Shown piece by piece: positions 19,022-27,798 of a stretch of DNA of 64,000 bases. The notes under the pieces were generated by a model. It was not told where the DNA came from. It ran no database searches and saw only the letters and a list, made by a program, of their open reading frames with translations. Within the stretch, counting starts at the first letter, position 1. The number at the start of each line of letters is the position of its first letter. The stretch is from Adlercreutzia sp. ZJ304. Its GTDB lineage: Bacteria > Actinomycetota > Coriobacteriia > Coriobacteriales > Eggerthellaceae. The stretch covers positions 1 to 64,000 of the forward strand of contig NZ_JAAKEG010000011.1 of the NCBI RefSeq assembly GCF_011039075.1, written 5' to 3'. The translations under genes were made by a program, and so were the position numbers.

Positions 19022-19594
19022 CTAGCAAGCACGTAAAGCGCTGCAGTACTCAGCTGTTATACGCCTTCCTAGCATTTGTCTGCTGTGTGTAATCATGCGT
19101 ATACCGAGAATAGCACAAACCATTGACAACACAAATGCCACAATTGCTGGAAAGACATTTATCGTTGGTTTTTCAACTGTCTGCTGTGGAGCAGCTTTTG
19201 CCGTTACCATAGTGCTTTGCGTGGATGTAACCACCTTCATAGCCTCTGCGCGCTTTTTAGCGGAATCAACTGCTGTGTCGTTAGCCAACATAGCTGGTCC
19301 CACAGTTTCACTCATCAAATTACTGTTGGCAGCCAAATTGGCGCTCTCGCCAGAAACGGCTAACTCGGTAGTGGCAGATTCGGTTGTATTAGCATGATCG
19401 CTGATAGCGTCAGAAAAAACAGTACCAGAAAATAGCTGATCGTCATAATCGAACACGCTAGCAGCAAAACAAGGAATAGCATAGAACATAAGCGCGACAG
19501 AAAGTGCTATTAAAAACAAACCACGCATGCGCTGCGCCCGCTGCTTCTTCTTGATAATAGAGCGGTAATGATGCGCATCGCCTTGATACAGCAT
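19022..19594 (-). CDS. Membrane protein of unknown function
   Basis: A 190-residue protein with a basic N terminus (IIKKKQRAQRMRG), a hydrophobic segment at ~25-44 that may be a membrane anchor or signal peptide (ending CFAAS), a Ser/Thr/Ala-rich exported region, and a second membrane segment at ~146-168. It therefore looks like a two-pass protein with an external loop. No family is recognised. AAGGAG lies 6 bases before the ATG. It is the first gene of a pair with the larger membrane protein downstream. Confidence 0.75.
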   Translation of the reverse strand: MLYQGDAHHYRSIIKKKQRAQRMRGLFLIALSVALMFYAIPCFAASVFDYDDQLFSGTVFSDAISDHANTTESATTELAVSGESANLAANSNLMSETVGPAMLANDTAVDSAKKRAEAMKVVTSTQSTMVTAKAAPQQTVEKPTINVFPAIVAFVLSMVCAILGIRMITHSRQMLGRRITAEYCSALRAC

Positions 19595-19737
19595 CGTATT
19601 CTCCTTAATCGTTTAAAGTGCATTTTGAGAACATTCATATGATATCAAATTGCAGAGAATATACGCAAATTTCACAATTCGGCAAATGGCTTTTAGGAGC
19701 CGGCAACCACATGGGCAACCACATGTAATCTCAAAAT

Positions 19738-19766
19738 TTAACCTGCACAACAATGCGGTGTAGAAT
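19738..19766 (+). promoter_or_regulatory. Probable map promoter
   Basis: TTAACC (19738-19743) and TAGAAT (19761-19766) are separated by 17 bp and lie 35 bp upstream of the map ATG. A tandem 12-bp direct repeat (GGCAACCACATG, about 19702-19725) lies just before it. Confidence 0.4.
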
Positions 19767-19800
19767 AATAGCAATGAAAATCTAGCGAATTTGGAGAGAT

Positions 19801-20685
19801 ATGTACGACGGAATGCCCAATATAGGTCGCAACGACGAGTGCTGGTGTGGAAGTGGTAAAAAATACAAGAAATGCCATGCCGATTTTGATGAAAAACTAC
19901 AAGCTCTAGCAAATGCGGGTGAAGAAGTACCACCTAGAAAGCTTCTCAAAATGCCAACCGACATAGAAGGGGTAAAGCGCTCGGCAGAGGTAAACGTGGG
20001 CGTACTAGACTATATTAGCGAGAAAATAGAGCCGGGAATTACTACTGAACAAATAGATAAATGGGTGCACGATTACACATTTGAACATGGCGCAATACCC
20101 GCCCCGCTAGATTACGAAGGCTTCCCAAAAAGCGTTTGCACAAGCGTTGATGAAGTTGTTTGTCACGGCATACCCAGCGAAGATGAAATTTTACAAGAAG
20201 GCAGCATAGTTAATGTGGACTGCTCTACCATAAAGGACGGATATTTCAGCGACTCTTCACGCATGTTTATGATAGGGGACGTGTCTCCCGAAAAAGCCGA
20301 GCTTGTGCGCGTTACCAAAGAGGCTGTAGATGTAGGTCTTGCAGCTGTGAAACCATGGGGGCACTTAGGCGATATTGGCGCGGCAATCAACCGGTTTGCC
20401 AAAGACCACGGGTATAGTGTTGTGCGCGAATTCGGCGGACATGGTATTGGATTAGAATTTCACGAAGAACCATTTGTTAGTTTTGTTACACGCCCAAATA
20501 CTGGTCCTATATTGGTTCCGGGATTAATGTTTACAATAGAGCCAATGATAAATATGGGCAAACATAAAATAGATATGTCTGACCCGAACGGCTGGACAGT
20601 GCGCACAGCAGATGGCAAGCCAACCGCGCAATGGGAAGTGCAGATAGTTATAACTGAAGACGGATACGAATTATTAAGTTGGTAG
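19801..20685 (+). CDS. map: Methionine aminopeptidase, type I, with SEC-C zinc motif
   Basis: A 294-residue enzyme that removes the initiator methionine from new proteins. Residues 8-30 carry a SEC-C zinc motif (NDECWCGSGKKYKKCH), thought to help at the ribosome. The catalytic domain has the metal ligands in NVDCSTIKDGYFSDSS (two Asp), GGHGIG (His), TIEPM (Glu) and WEVQIVI (Glu), and the substrate His in VCHGIPSE. GGAG precedes the ATG. It converges on the M24 peptidase gene. A weak hairpin (CTTCAT ... ATGAAG) follows the stop. Confidence 0.95.
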   Translation: MYDGMPNIGRNDECWCGSGKKYKKCHADFDEKLQALANAGEEVPPRKLLKMPTDIEGVKRSAEVNVGVLDYISEKIEPGITTEQIDKWVHDYTFEHGAIPAPLDYEGFPKSVCTSVDEVVCHGIPSEDEILQEGSIVNVDCSTIKDGYFSDSSRMFMIGDVSPEKAELVRVTKEAVDVGLAAVKPWGHLGDIGAAINRFAKDHGYSVVREFGGHGIGLEFHEEPFVSFVTRPNTGPILVPGLMFTIEPMINMGKHKIDMSDPNGWTVRTADGKPTAQWEVQIVITEDGYELLSW

Positions 20686-20729
20686 CACAACTAAACTTCA
20701 TCCGTAAAACTGCATAAATGAAGCGAAGG

Positions 20730-21830
20730 CTACAAAACTACCATTTCGTGCGGCGTGGCTGTAAGCACATCAAAACCGTCTGTGCCTATAACGCCCATAT
20801 CTTCTAAGCGCATGCCGAATTCGCCCGGTATATAAATGCCGGGTTCAACCGTTACTACATTGCCCGAGCAAAGCGGACGGTTGTTTCTTATACTTAAAAC
20901 TGGCAACTCGTGAATGTCGAGCCCGACACCGTGCCCTAGCGCATGACCCATGCATCCCTTAAAGCCGCCGGCGGCAAGTATATCTTCAGCTAGTTCATGG
21001 GCTTGTTTGCCCGTAACACCCGCTTTTAGCATAGATTCAACTTGCTCATTGGCGCTGCGTAGCACCTCCCACGCACGCAACATTTTTCCGCTGGGCTGCC
21101 CCAGAAATACAGTCCGCGTCATATCGGAACAGTAACCGTGCTTTTTGGCTCCGAAATCCATAACAACACACATACCAGCTTCCAGCTTTGTATTGCCGGG
21201 TTGCGCATGCGGACTTGCACCATTTTCACCACATGCAACTATAGTTGGAAATGCAAGAGCATCGGCTCCAAGTTTAAACATAATATCGTCGAGAAGCCGC
21301 GCAACTTCTATCTCTGTCATGCCCGGTGCCATCTGATCAACAATCAGCTGAAAGGCTTCATCTGTTATAGATTGCGCTTCGCGCATATATGCCAATTCGC
21401 TATTATCTTTTACGGAACGTAATTCAAGTATTACATCGTGCGTTTCTCGCAAATACTTATGACCTATGGTGCGCTCTATCTTTCTGTATTCTTCTAAACT
21501 TATAGAATCTTCAATACCAAGGTGACTGTTTTTTATTGCACCAGCTTTCTTCCAACGGCGATTTGCCCATTCTGAAAAACTTATACGCTTGGCATCTATC
21601 TTGAAACCGCTTTTTGCTTGCTGTTTTTTCGCAGCAAGCAAATACCGAGTATCGGTATGCAGATGCGCCTTTTTGTCCGAAGTGGAAATAAATGCGGCAT
21701 GAGCACGCTCGTCGTCAAATACCCCCTGAAAGCCCGTTAACCAAGCTATGTTAGATGTGTCGCGAACATAAAAGGCATCCAGATGCTGTTTGCGGCAAAT
21801 TTTTTGAAGCTTTTTTATGCGCTTTTTCAC
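20730..21830 (-). CDS. Xaa-Pro aminopeptidase/dipeptidase-like M24B peptidase
   Basis: A 366-residue cytoplasmic metallopeptidase. The N-terminal creatinase-like domain (VRDTSNIAWLTGFQGVFDD) is followed by the pita-bread domain with metal ligands in MDFGAKKHGYCSDMTRT (two Asp), ALGHGVGLDIHE (His), VEPGIY (Glu) and RLEDMGVI (Glu). It cuts before or after proline in short peptides; aminopeptidase P versus prolidase cannot be told apart here. GTG at 21830 is the best start: GGAGGACAA lies directly upstream, it overlaps the aroQ stop as GTGA, and the upstream extension has no family similarity. Often sits next to aroQ and efp in other bacteria; efp is not seen here. Confidence 0.9.
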   Translation of the reverse strand: MKKRIKKLQKICRKQHLDAFYVRDTSNIAWLTGFQGVFDDERAHAAFISTSDKKAHLHTDTRYLLAAKKQQAKSGFKIDAKRISFSEWANRRWKKAGAIKNSHLGIEDSISLEEYRKIERTIGHKYLRETHDVILELRSVKDNSELAYMREAQSITDEAFQLIVDQMAPGMTEIEVARLLDDIMFKLGADALAFPTIVACGENGASPHAQPGNTKLEAGMCVVMDFGAKKHGYCSDMTRTVFLGQPSGKMLRAWEVLRSANEQVESMLKAGVTGKQAHELAEDILAAGGFKGCMGHALGHGVGLDIHELPVLSIRNNRPLCSGNVVTVEPGIYIPGEFGMRLEDMGVIGTDGFDVLTATPHEMVVL

Positions 21831-22258
21831 TTGTCCTCCAGAAGAATATCTATTGCGTCCAAATAGCCCTGACGACCGCGACCACTTATCTGAGCTATAC
21901 ATTCAGGTTCGATAACTGAAACTTTTCGAAAATCTTCCCTAGAGTTGATGTCGGATATATGCACTTCAACCACCGGCACATCTATGCTGGCAACAGCATC
22001 GCGTAAAGCATATGAATAGTGAGTATGCGCTCCCGGGTTATAAACTATGCCATCGAATTTTCCGTAAGCAGAATGCATCTTATCTATTAGTGCCCCTTCA
22101 TGATTAGATTGAAAACACTCTGCCACCGCACCGCGCGATTTAGCATATTCACAAAACTCATTCTCTATCGATTTGAGCGTATCGGTTCCATATATTTCTG
22201 GCTCACGAACCCCAAGCATATTTAAGTTTGGCCCGTTCAATAGCAACAATTTTTTCAT
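21827..22258 (-). CDS. aroQ: 3-dehydroquinate dehydratase, type II
   Basis: A 143-residue dodecameric-type dehydroquinase making 3-dehydroshikimate in the shikimate pathway. Landmarks: LLLNGPNLNMLGVREPEIYG with the catalytic Tyr and Arg, FQSNHEGALIDKMH, NPGAHTHYSYALRDA and VEVHISDINSREDFR. Start at ATG 22258, 8 nt past the aroB stop, with AGGGG upstream; the longer frame overlaps aroB without added similarity. Confidence 0.95.
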   Translation of the reverse strand: MKKLLLLNGPNLNMLGVREPEIYGTDTLKSIENEFCEYAKSRGAVAECFQSNHEGALIDKMHSAYGKFDGIVYNPGAHTHYSYALRDAVASIDVPVVEVHISDINSREDFRKVSVIEPECIAQISGRGRQGYLDAIDILLEDK

Positions 22259-22266
22259 TTTTGCCC

Positions 22267-23373
22267 CTATTCGCGCATCCACTTATCTAAAGCATCAATT
22301 ATTGCAGCATCGTCAACATCCATCAGCTTCCACTTGCCTACATCAAGCGGCAGCACGAACCTTACCTGACCCCCACGCGCTTTCTTGTCGCGTTTCATCA
22401 CATTTAGCACTTCTTCAGGATTTGCCTTCCATCCAAGGCGCACAAGACCCAATTCATCTAAAAGTTGTGCCTGTGTATCGGCGAATTCTTTACTTGTGCC
22501 AAGCATCTCGCTTGCCATTTGCATAGCAAATCGCATACCTTCTGCCACAGCAGCACCATGAGAATAAACCCCGTAACCCGACATTTTCTCTATTGCGTGC
22601 GCTAATGTGTGTCCGTAGTTCAAACATTCGCGAACGCCTTTGCTTTCAGTTTTATCCTGCGCAACAATATCGGCCTTAAACACAACGCAACGCGCAATAG
22701 CCTCTGTCACAACCGCTTCATCACGCGCTGCCATAGCACCAGCTTGGTCCAATAGCCAGAAAAAGAAATCGTCTGAACATATAGCGGCAGATTTTGCTAC
22801 CTCGGCACAACCGCAACGCCATTCGCGCTCTGGAAGAGTATGCAGAGTATCTGTGCTTGCACATACGTATGACGGCTGGCAAAAAGTACCCACTAAATTC
22901 TTGCCTGCACTAAGGTTTATTCCTGTTTTGCCCCCAACAGACGAATCGACCATTGAAAGCAAAGTAGTAGGCACTTGAACAACTTTAATACCGCGCATGA
23001 AGGTGGAAGCAACAAACCCCGCCAAATCGCCCACAACTCCGCCTCCTAGCGCAACCACAAAGCAATCGCGCGTAAGACCAAGACCAGCCATGGCTTCCCA
23101 TATCTCGGAAGCTACATCTATACACTTCGATGCTTCTCCTGCGCCTATAACTACATCGCTTGTTTTGTATCCTGCCCGCACAAGCGAGTCTTTCGCGCGC
23201 GCCAGATATAGAGGCTCTACATTCGAATCGGTTATAACAAGCGCTTGCGGAGCTTGAGTTATTGATGGAATTCTGCAGCACCAATCTCCCAGATTGTCTA
23301 GAACTTGCGACCCTATGCGCACATCGTAGGGCTTTTCGTCCGCAATGTTTACCTCTATGCGTGTTGCTGGCAT
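22267..23373 (-). CDS. aroB: 3-dehydroquinate synthase
   Basis: A 368-residue NAD- and metal-dependent enzyme converting DAHP to 3-dehydroquinate. NAD site: ALGGGVVGDLAGFVAS; then QVPTTLLSMVDSSVGGKTGIN; metal ligands in LNYGHTLAHAIE and SHGAAVAEGM. Start ATG at 23373 (MPATRIEV), with AAGGATG upstream and an 11-bp gap from the aroK stop. Member of the aroE-aroC-aroK-aroB-aroQ run. Confidence 0.95.
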   Translation of the reverse strand: MPATRIEVNIADEKPYDVRIGSQVLDNLGDWCCRIPSITQAPQALVITDSNVEPLYLARAKDSLVRAGYKTSDVVIGAGEASKCIDVASEIWEAMAGLGLTRDCFVVALGGGVVGDLAGFVASTFMRGIKVVQVPTTLLSMVDSSVGGKTGINLSAGKNLVGTFCQPSYVCASTDTLHTLPEREWRCGCAEVAKSAAICSDDFFFWLLDQAGAMAARDEAVVTEAIARCVVFKADIVAQDKTESKGVRECLNYGHTLAHAIEKMSGYGVYSHGAAVAEGMRFAMQMASEMLGTSKEFADTQAQLLDELGLVRLGWKANPEEVLNVMKRDKKARGGQVRFVLPLDVGKWKLMDVDDAAIIDALDKWMRE

Positions 23374-23383
23374 GTTTTCATCC

Positions 23384-23950
23384 TTAACTATTTCGGCAAT
23401 TACTTGATTCGGACGCATCGACAAGCACACCTGCATGTTGCAGGCAGCGACGCAAATCGTGCGTTATTGCATTAGTATTCTTATCAAACGTGTCCACCGT
23501 AAAATCGCTTGCAGCTTCATAGATTGGAAGGCGCTGAGCAAATCTTGTTCGAGCCGCATCTAAATCTTGAAATAGCGGACGGCTAGACTTATCGGTTATA
23601 CGAGATGCTGCTTCATCAACATCTACCAACAAATGGACAACAACGCCTGCTTGCTTCATTATTTCGATATTTATAGGTGTTGTAACTACTCCGCCGCCGC
23701 ACGAAACAATCATCGGTTCGTCTTGCGACACAATATCGCGCAACGCCTGCGTTTCTGTTTCGCGAAATACTCGCTCACCAGAGTCCGCAAATATTTCACT
23801 AATTGACATCCCAGCCATGCGCTCTATATACGAATCTAAATCGATAGATGTTAAGCCGCACAAACGCGACAAACGCCTAGATATAGTGGTCTTGCCCGCG
23901 CCCATAAAACCTATCAGAAACACGTATTTTGAAAGATTGAAACGCTTCAT
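23384..23950 (-). CDS. aroK: Shikimate kinase
   Basis: A 188-residue enzyme phosphorylating shikimate at the 3-position. P-loop GFMGAGKT at residues 14-21, then the shikimate-binding LDSYIERMAGMSISEIF (Asp) and SCGGGVVTT, and the lid arginine in KSSRPLF. Start ATG at 23950, with TTGGAG upstream; the frame extends further but without similarity. The C-terminal ~25 residues run slightly beyond the usual length. Confidence 0.93.
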   Translation of the reverse strand: MKRFNLSKYVFLIGFMGAGKTTISRRLSRLCGLTSIDLDSYIERMAGMSISEIFADSGERVFRETETQALRDIVSQDEPMIVSCGGGVVTTPINIEIMKQAGVVVHLLVDVDEAASRITDKSSRPLFQDLDAARTRFAQRLPIYEAASDFTVDTFDKNTNAITHDLRRCLQHAGVLVDASESSNCRNS

Positions 23951-23991
23951 AACAACTCCAATATGACCTGTCTGCAAAATTCGCGAGACAA

Positions 23992-25161
23992 TTAGCGCCC
24001 CATTGTCTTCAAACGACTCTTGTAGCTGGCTATATTAGACTTTATGTCCGCCATGCACGTACTTCCAAATGCCTGCATATATGCATCAGCCAAAACAAAT
24101 GCTGTTTCTGCCTCTGCAACTACAGCAGCAGCGGGCACAGCGCACACATCGCTTCTCTCGCGCGATGCCATATCAACTTCAAGAGTATCCAAGTTCACAG
24201 TCTGAAGCGGATTCATTAGTGTAGGTATAGGTTTCATAGCTGCCGAGATTACCAAAGGTTGCCCGGTGGTCATGCCGCCTTCCAACCCACCTGCATTATT
24301 GCTTGTGCGTGTAAAATCGCTCCCGTCAAGCAATATGCCGTCGTGCACTTTCGACCCGGGCAATTCAGCAGCGCGAAAGCCAAGACCAAATTCCACCCCT
24401 TTTATTGCAGGAATAGAAAATATAGCCGCGCCCAACTTCGATGTAAGCCGCTCGGATGCAGACGCATAAGTTCCAAGCCCCGGAATTAAGCCTGTAGCCA
24501 CAACGCGAAAGACTCCACCCAAGCTCTCGCCTGCGGATTTAGCAGCATCTATGGTAGATTTCATGGCTTCTGTCGTAGCCGGATCGGGGCAACGTGTAGC
24601 AGATAATTCTATTTCCATTTGCATTTGCGATAAGTCAAGCGACTTTTCTACAGATTCAGGCAGATGCGCATCTCCAATAGAAACCACGTAGCTGTAAACC
24701 TCAACCCCCAGTTCAGCCAAAAATTCGCGTGCTATACCAGCAGCAGCCACACGCGCAGCAGTTTCCCTAGCACTAGAGCGCTCAAGAATATCTCTGCAAT
24801 CGTCAGAATTGGTACGAAGAACACCTACTAAATCGGCATGACCCGGTCTGGGAGTAACTTCGCGCTTTAAATCGGCTGGCGCAGATCCAAAATGAGCCAT
24901 GCGCGCACTCCAATTATCCCAGTCGCGATTCTGTACAGTAATGCTGATGGGTGCCCCAGTAGTACAGCCGAAACGCACACCAGCGGTTACTATAGCTTTA
25001 TCTTGTTCAATCTGCTGACGAGCACCTCTACCATAGCCAGATTGGCGGCGGCGCAAATCATAATTGATATTCTTTATATCTATGGGTATGCCCGCCGGCA
25101 CGCCGCTAACAATGGCGGTAAGTTCCGGTCCATGGCTTTCCCCAGCTGTAACGTAATGCAT
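23992..25161 (-). CDS. aroC: Chorismate synthase
   Basis: A 389-residue FMN-dependent enzyme that makes chorismate from EPSP. Family motifs: TAGESHGPELTAIVSGVPAG (N-terminal signature), RRQSGYGRGARQQIE, RPGHADLVG, RSSARETAARVAAAGIAREFL, and SNNAGGLEGGMTTGQPL. Length fits. The ATG at 25161 lacks a strong Shine-Dalgarno but fits the family start (MHYVTAGESHG). The EPSP synthase gene aroA is not in the window. Confidence 0.96.
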   Translation of the reverse strand: MHYVTAGESHGPELTAIVSGVPAGIPIDIKNINYDLRRRQSGYGRGARQQIEQDKAIVTAGVRFGCTTGAPISITVQNRDWDNWSARMAHFGSAPADLKREVTPRPGHADLVGVLRTNSDDCRDILERSSARETAARVAAAGIAREFLAELGVEVYSYVVSIGDAHLPESVEKSLDLSQMQMEIELSATRCPDPATTEAMKSTIDAAKSAGESLGGVFRVVATGLIPGLGTYASASERLTSKLGAAIFSIPAIKGVEFGLGFRAAELPGSKVHDGILLDGSDFTRTSNNAGGLEGGMTTGQPLVISAAMKPIPTLMNPLQTVNLDTLEVDMASRERSDVCAVPAAAVVAEAETAFVLADAYMQAFGSTCMADIKSNIASYKSRLKTMGR

Positions 25162-25215
25162 TTATGCCCGCTTTCGAAAACCGTTAGAAGATATAAATAG
25201 TATTCTACACTGAAC

Positions 25216-26139
25216 TTAAAGATCGAAATTAGCAGCTTTAGCCATTATGTCGAATAGCTCATTGTTAGAGAACGGAATTTGCACTTCCTCTATGTCGCAT
25301 ACTATACCAACGGTTGCCACAGCTTGCGACACCAGCATTCCCTGACCGTTTAGAGCTTTTGCTCCTGCATCTTTGGCAGCGCGCAGCAACTCGCTTACCC
25401 CATGACCATATACAGTATCAAATATCAACTGGCGCTTATGTATCAAAGATGTATCTATTGGAGACGGATCGTCGGGCTTCATACCTAGTGGAGTAGCATC
25501 TATTATTATGTCAGCATCTGCAATAGCTTGTTTGGAAGTGCTGTACGAACCAAACATAAATTCGGTATTCTTGTATGCATCGGAAAACGACACACGACGC
25601 GCACCAGCACCCGGCAGGGTTATAGCTGTAGACAGCAAATTGCGATATTCGTCTAAATAACGATTCACTGTATCTTGTGCTTTGTCTTTGCTGCGACTAA
25701 GCATTATTACTTTTGCGCAACCAGCCTGCGCGCATTCATGCATAATACTAAGCGCCGTTGGACCGGTACCACAAATAACAACACTAGCCCCCAAAAAAGC
25801 AGCTCCCGCGCGCTCTAAATACGAAACACAACCTTGACCGTCAACATTGTAGGCTAATAGGTTTTTGTCTTTGCAGACAACTAAGTTCGCCCCTTGCGCC
25901 AACTTCGCTGTAGCTGCCGAGATATCTGCGAAACGAAAAGCCAAAGGTTTCCAAGGTGTAGTTATGTTCATTGATAAAAATTCACGAGAATTCACAAAAG
26001 CGCTAGCATCTTCGCTGTTAGGAATATCCATGAAGCCATATTCCCAATTAAGCCCCATCTTTTGATAAAGCGCGTTATACATAGCCGGCGATTTCGAATG
26101 AGCCACCGGATGACCTAGTATGTATAAGTTATTATTCAA
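25216..26139 (-). CDS. aroE: Shikimate dehydrogenase
   Basis: A 307-residue NADP-dependent enzyme reducing 3-dehydroshikimate. Substrate site HSKSPAMYNALY and NITTPWK (catalytic Lys), then AYNVDGQG, and the nucleotide-binding glycine loop VICGTGPTALSI. C-terminal GQGMLVSQA is also typical. The likely start codon is TTG at 26139. It has an unusual NVDG in place of the more common NTDG. It heads the aro part of the leftward block. Confidence 0.93.
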   Translation of the reverse strand: MNNNLYILGHPVAHSKSPAMYNALYQKMGLNWEYGFMDIPNSEDASAFVNSREFLSMNITTPWKPLAFRFADISAATAKLAQGANLVVCKDKNLLAYNVDGQGCVSYLERAGAAFLGASVVICGTGPTALSIMHECAQAGCAKVIMLSRSKDKAQDTVNRYLDEYRNLLSTAITLPGAGARRVSFSDAYKNTEFMFGSYSTSKQAIADADIIIDATPLGMKPDDPSPIDTSLIHKRQLIFDTVYGHGVSELLRAAKDAGAKALNGQGMLVSQAVATVGIVCDIEEVQIPFSNNELFDIMAKAANFDL

Positions 26140-26165
26140 TTAATGCAAACCTTCTAAGATGCTAA

Positions 26166-27284
26166 TCAGCTGTACGTTTTTTGATGGTCTTCATAACTAA
26201 CGCTGAAAGTGTAACCATTTTCGTCAGAGTAGAAATACATATAGTCGGTTTGCTCAGGATTGCATATAGCCTGCAGTGCCTCTAAAGACGGATTACAAAT
26301 AGGCGTAGGTGGCAACCCGGGATTAGAATAGGTGCTATACGGCGTATCGGCATGCACTTCTTCGCCCGACGGATCGTGACCGACCTCATAGGCTGTAGTT
26401 GCATCAGATTCTAGATACGGACGCTCTGACGCTAGGCGGTTATAGAAAACCGATGCCACAGTAGCACGATTATCTGGAGCAGATTCCTTTTCAACAATTG
26501 ATGCCAATATAAGCGCTTCGTAGTGATTTAATCCCTGAGATTCTGGATAAGTCCAATCGATTGCTGCTGTGTCGGTTTCATATTGGCGCAGCATAGTGCG
26601 TACAAGCGATTCGGCATCATCGGTAGCTGTTATCGTGTAGGTCTTCGGGAACAAGAAGCCTTCTAAATTATTATCGCCAGCATCGGCTAAAAACGGGAAT
26701 TCTTCGACATACCAACTGGCAACACGAGAAGCCTCCAAGAATGACTCGTATGTTATACGACCACCAGTAGCCTCCTGTACTGCCTGAGCTATAGCTTGGC
26801 GAGTATAGCCCTCGGGAACCGTAAGAGTGTCCCCCGTGGCAGTTGGTCCCACCACTAAAGCCTCAATTATGTCTTCCATAGAAGTTTTCCCATTAAAGAC
26901 ATAATCGCCGGGAATTAGAGATGCCGCAGCGTCTTGCTCTTTAAGCAGGTTTAAGAAAGCCCCAGCATCACCTATTAGTCCAGCGTCAACTAAAGAGTCA
27001 GCTACTTCTGTAGCCGACTGACCCGGTTCAACTGTAATAATAGCTTGCTGATCGGCAGGCAGAGAGCCTTCGGGCTTTGGCTGACAGCCAAATATTACCA
27101 GCGCCACCGCTAGTGCCACCACCACAAGAATAATTACCAAAAATACGTATGGCAGTTTTGACTTTTTGGGCTGTATAGCACTGGTATCGTATGTTTTAAA
27201 CTCTTGCCGTGCACGTGCATGGGCGCTACGAGCAGCACGACTATTTGTTGACGAAATAGGTACTTGCTTCTGGCGGAGGGGCAT
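26166..27284 (-). CDS. mltG: Endolytic murein transglycosylase MltG (YceG-like)
   Basis: A 372-residue membrane-anchored enzyme that cuts nascent glycan strands and ends their growth. Basic cytoplasmic tail at 1-45, one membrane segment at ~46-66 (VFLVIILVVVALAVALVIFG), a LysM-like region (ITVEPGQSATEVADSL), then the YceG core with catalytic Glu in ASIVEKESA and the closing SNPGLPPTPICNPS. Placed directly after ruvX, as is common in bacteria. Confidence 0.93.
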   Translation of the reverse strand: MPLRQKQVPISSTNSRAARSAHARARQEFKTYDTSAIQPKKSKLPYVFLVIILVVVALAVALVIFGCQPKPEGSLPADQQAIITVEPGQSATEVADSLVDAGLIGDAGAFLNLLKEQDAAASLIPGDYVFNGKTSMEDIIEALVVGPTATGDTLTVPEGYTRQAIAQAVQEATGGRITYESFLEASRVASWYVEEFPFLADAGDNNLEGFLFPKTYTITATDDAESLVRTMLRQYETDTAAIDWTYPESQGLNHYEALILASIVEKESAPDNRATVASVFYNRLASERPYLESDATTAYEVGHDPSGEEVHADTPYSTYSNPGLPPTPICNPSLEALQAICNPEQTDYMYFYSDENGYTFSVSYEDHQKTYS

Positions 27285-27287
27285 ATG

Positions 27288-27713
27288 CTACCTTTCTTGC
27301 TGCGTTTTATGCGAATCCAGCCAAGACTGCAAAAACAGACTAGCTGCTATCATGTCGATTTTACCGCGCATTGCGGCTTCATCATACCCTAAATCCCGCA
27401 AACTTCGTTTTGCTTCGACAGAGCTTAGCCTCTCATCGGTAAATTCCAGCGGCAATGCGCAATTTTTAGCTATTTGTTCGGCAGCATCACATACGCGCTT
27501 TGCCTGCGCTCCACGCTGACCCGATAGCGTAAGAGGAAGACCGCACACCAACAACTCAGGTTCCCAGTCTTCCAGAATGCGTCGCCAAGCCTTTCCATTT
27601 GTTATTACTTCCTGATAAGGGACAACGCAAACGGGAGAAGCTACATTTTCGGCAGGATCGCTAATAGCAACTCCGATACGCTTTTCGCCTATGTCAAGTG
27701 CCATTATTCTCAT
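27288..27713 (-). CDS. ruvX: Putative pre-16S rRNA nuclease / Holliday junction resolvase-like YqgF
   Basis: A 141-residue RNase H-fold protein of the YqgF family, linked to 16S rRNA 5'-end maturation. Acidic residues of the active site are in ALDIGEKRIGVAISD, VCGLPLTLSG and FTDERLSSVEAKR. It lies between alaS and mltG, a very common order in Gram-positive and actinobacterial genomes. Confidence 0.93.
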   Translation of the reverse strand: MRIMALDIGEKRIGVAISDPAENVASPVCVVPYQEVITNGKAWRRILEDWEPELLVCGLPLTLSGQRGAQAKRVCDAAEQIAKNCALPLEFTDERLSSVEAKRSLRDLGYDEAAMRGKIDMIAASLFLQSWLDSHKTQQER

Positions 27714-27741
27714 ATGAAATAATATAGCAGACTATTGCAAG

Positions 27742-27787
27742 GCGCTAACACTAGATAGGTACAACAAGCCAAATCTGGTGTTAGCGC
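27742..27787. repeat. 15-bp inverted repeat between alaS and ruvX
   Basis: GCGCTAACACTAGAT (27742-27756) is complementary to 27773-27787 except at one position, with a 16-nt loop. No T-run follows on either strand. It fills most of the alaS-ruvX gap and may be an RNA processing or partial termination point. Confidence 0.5.
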
Positions 27788-27798
27788 TCTTACACTGG

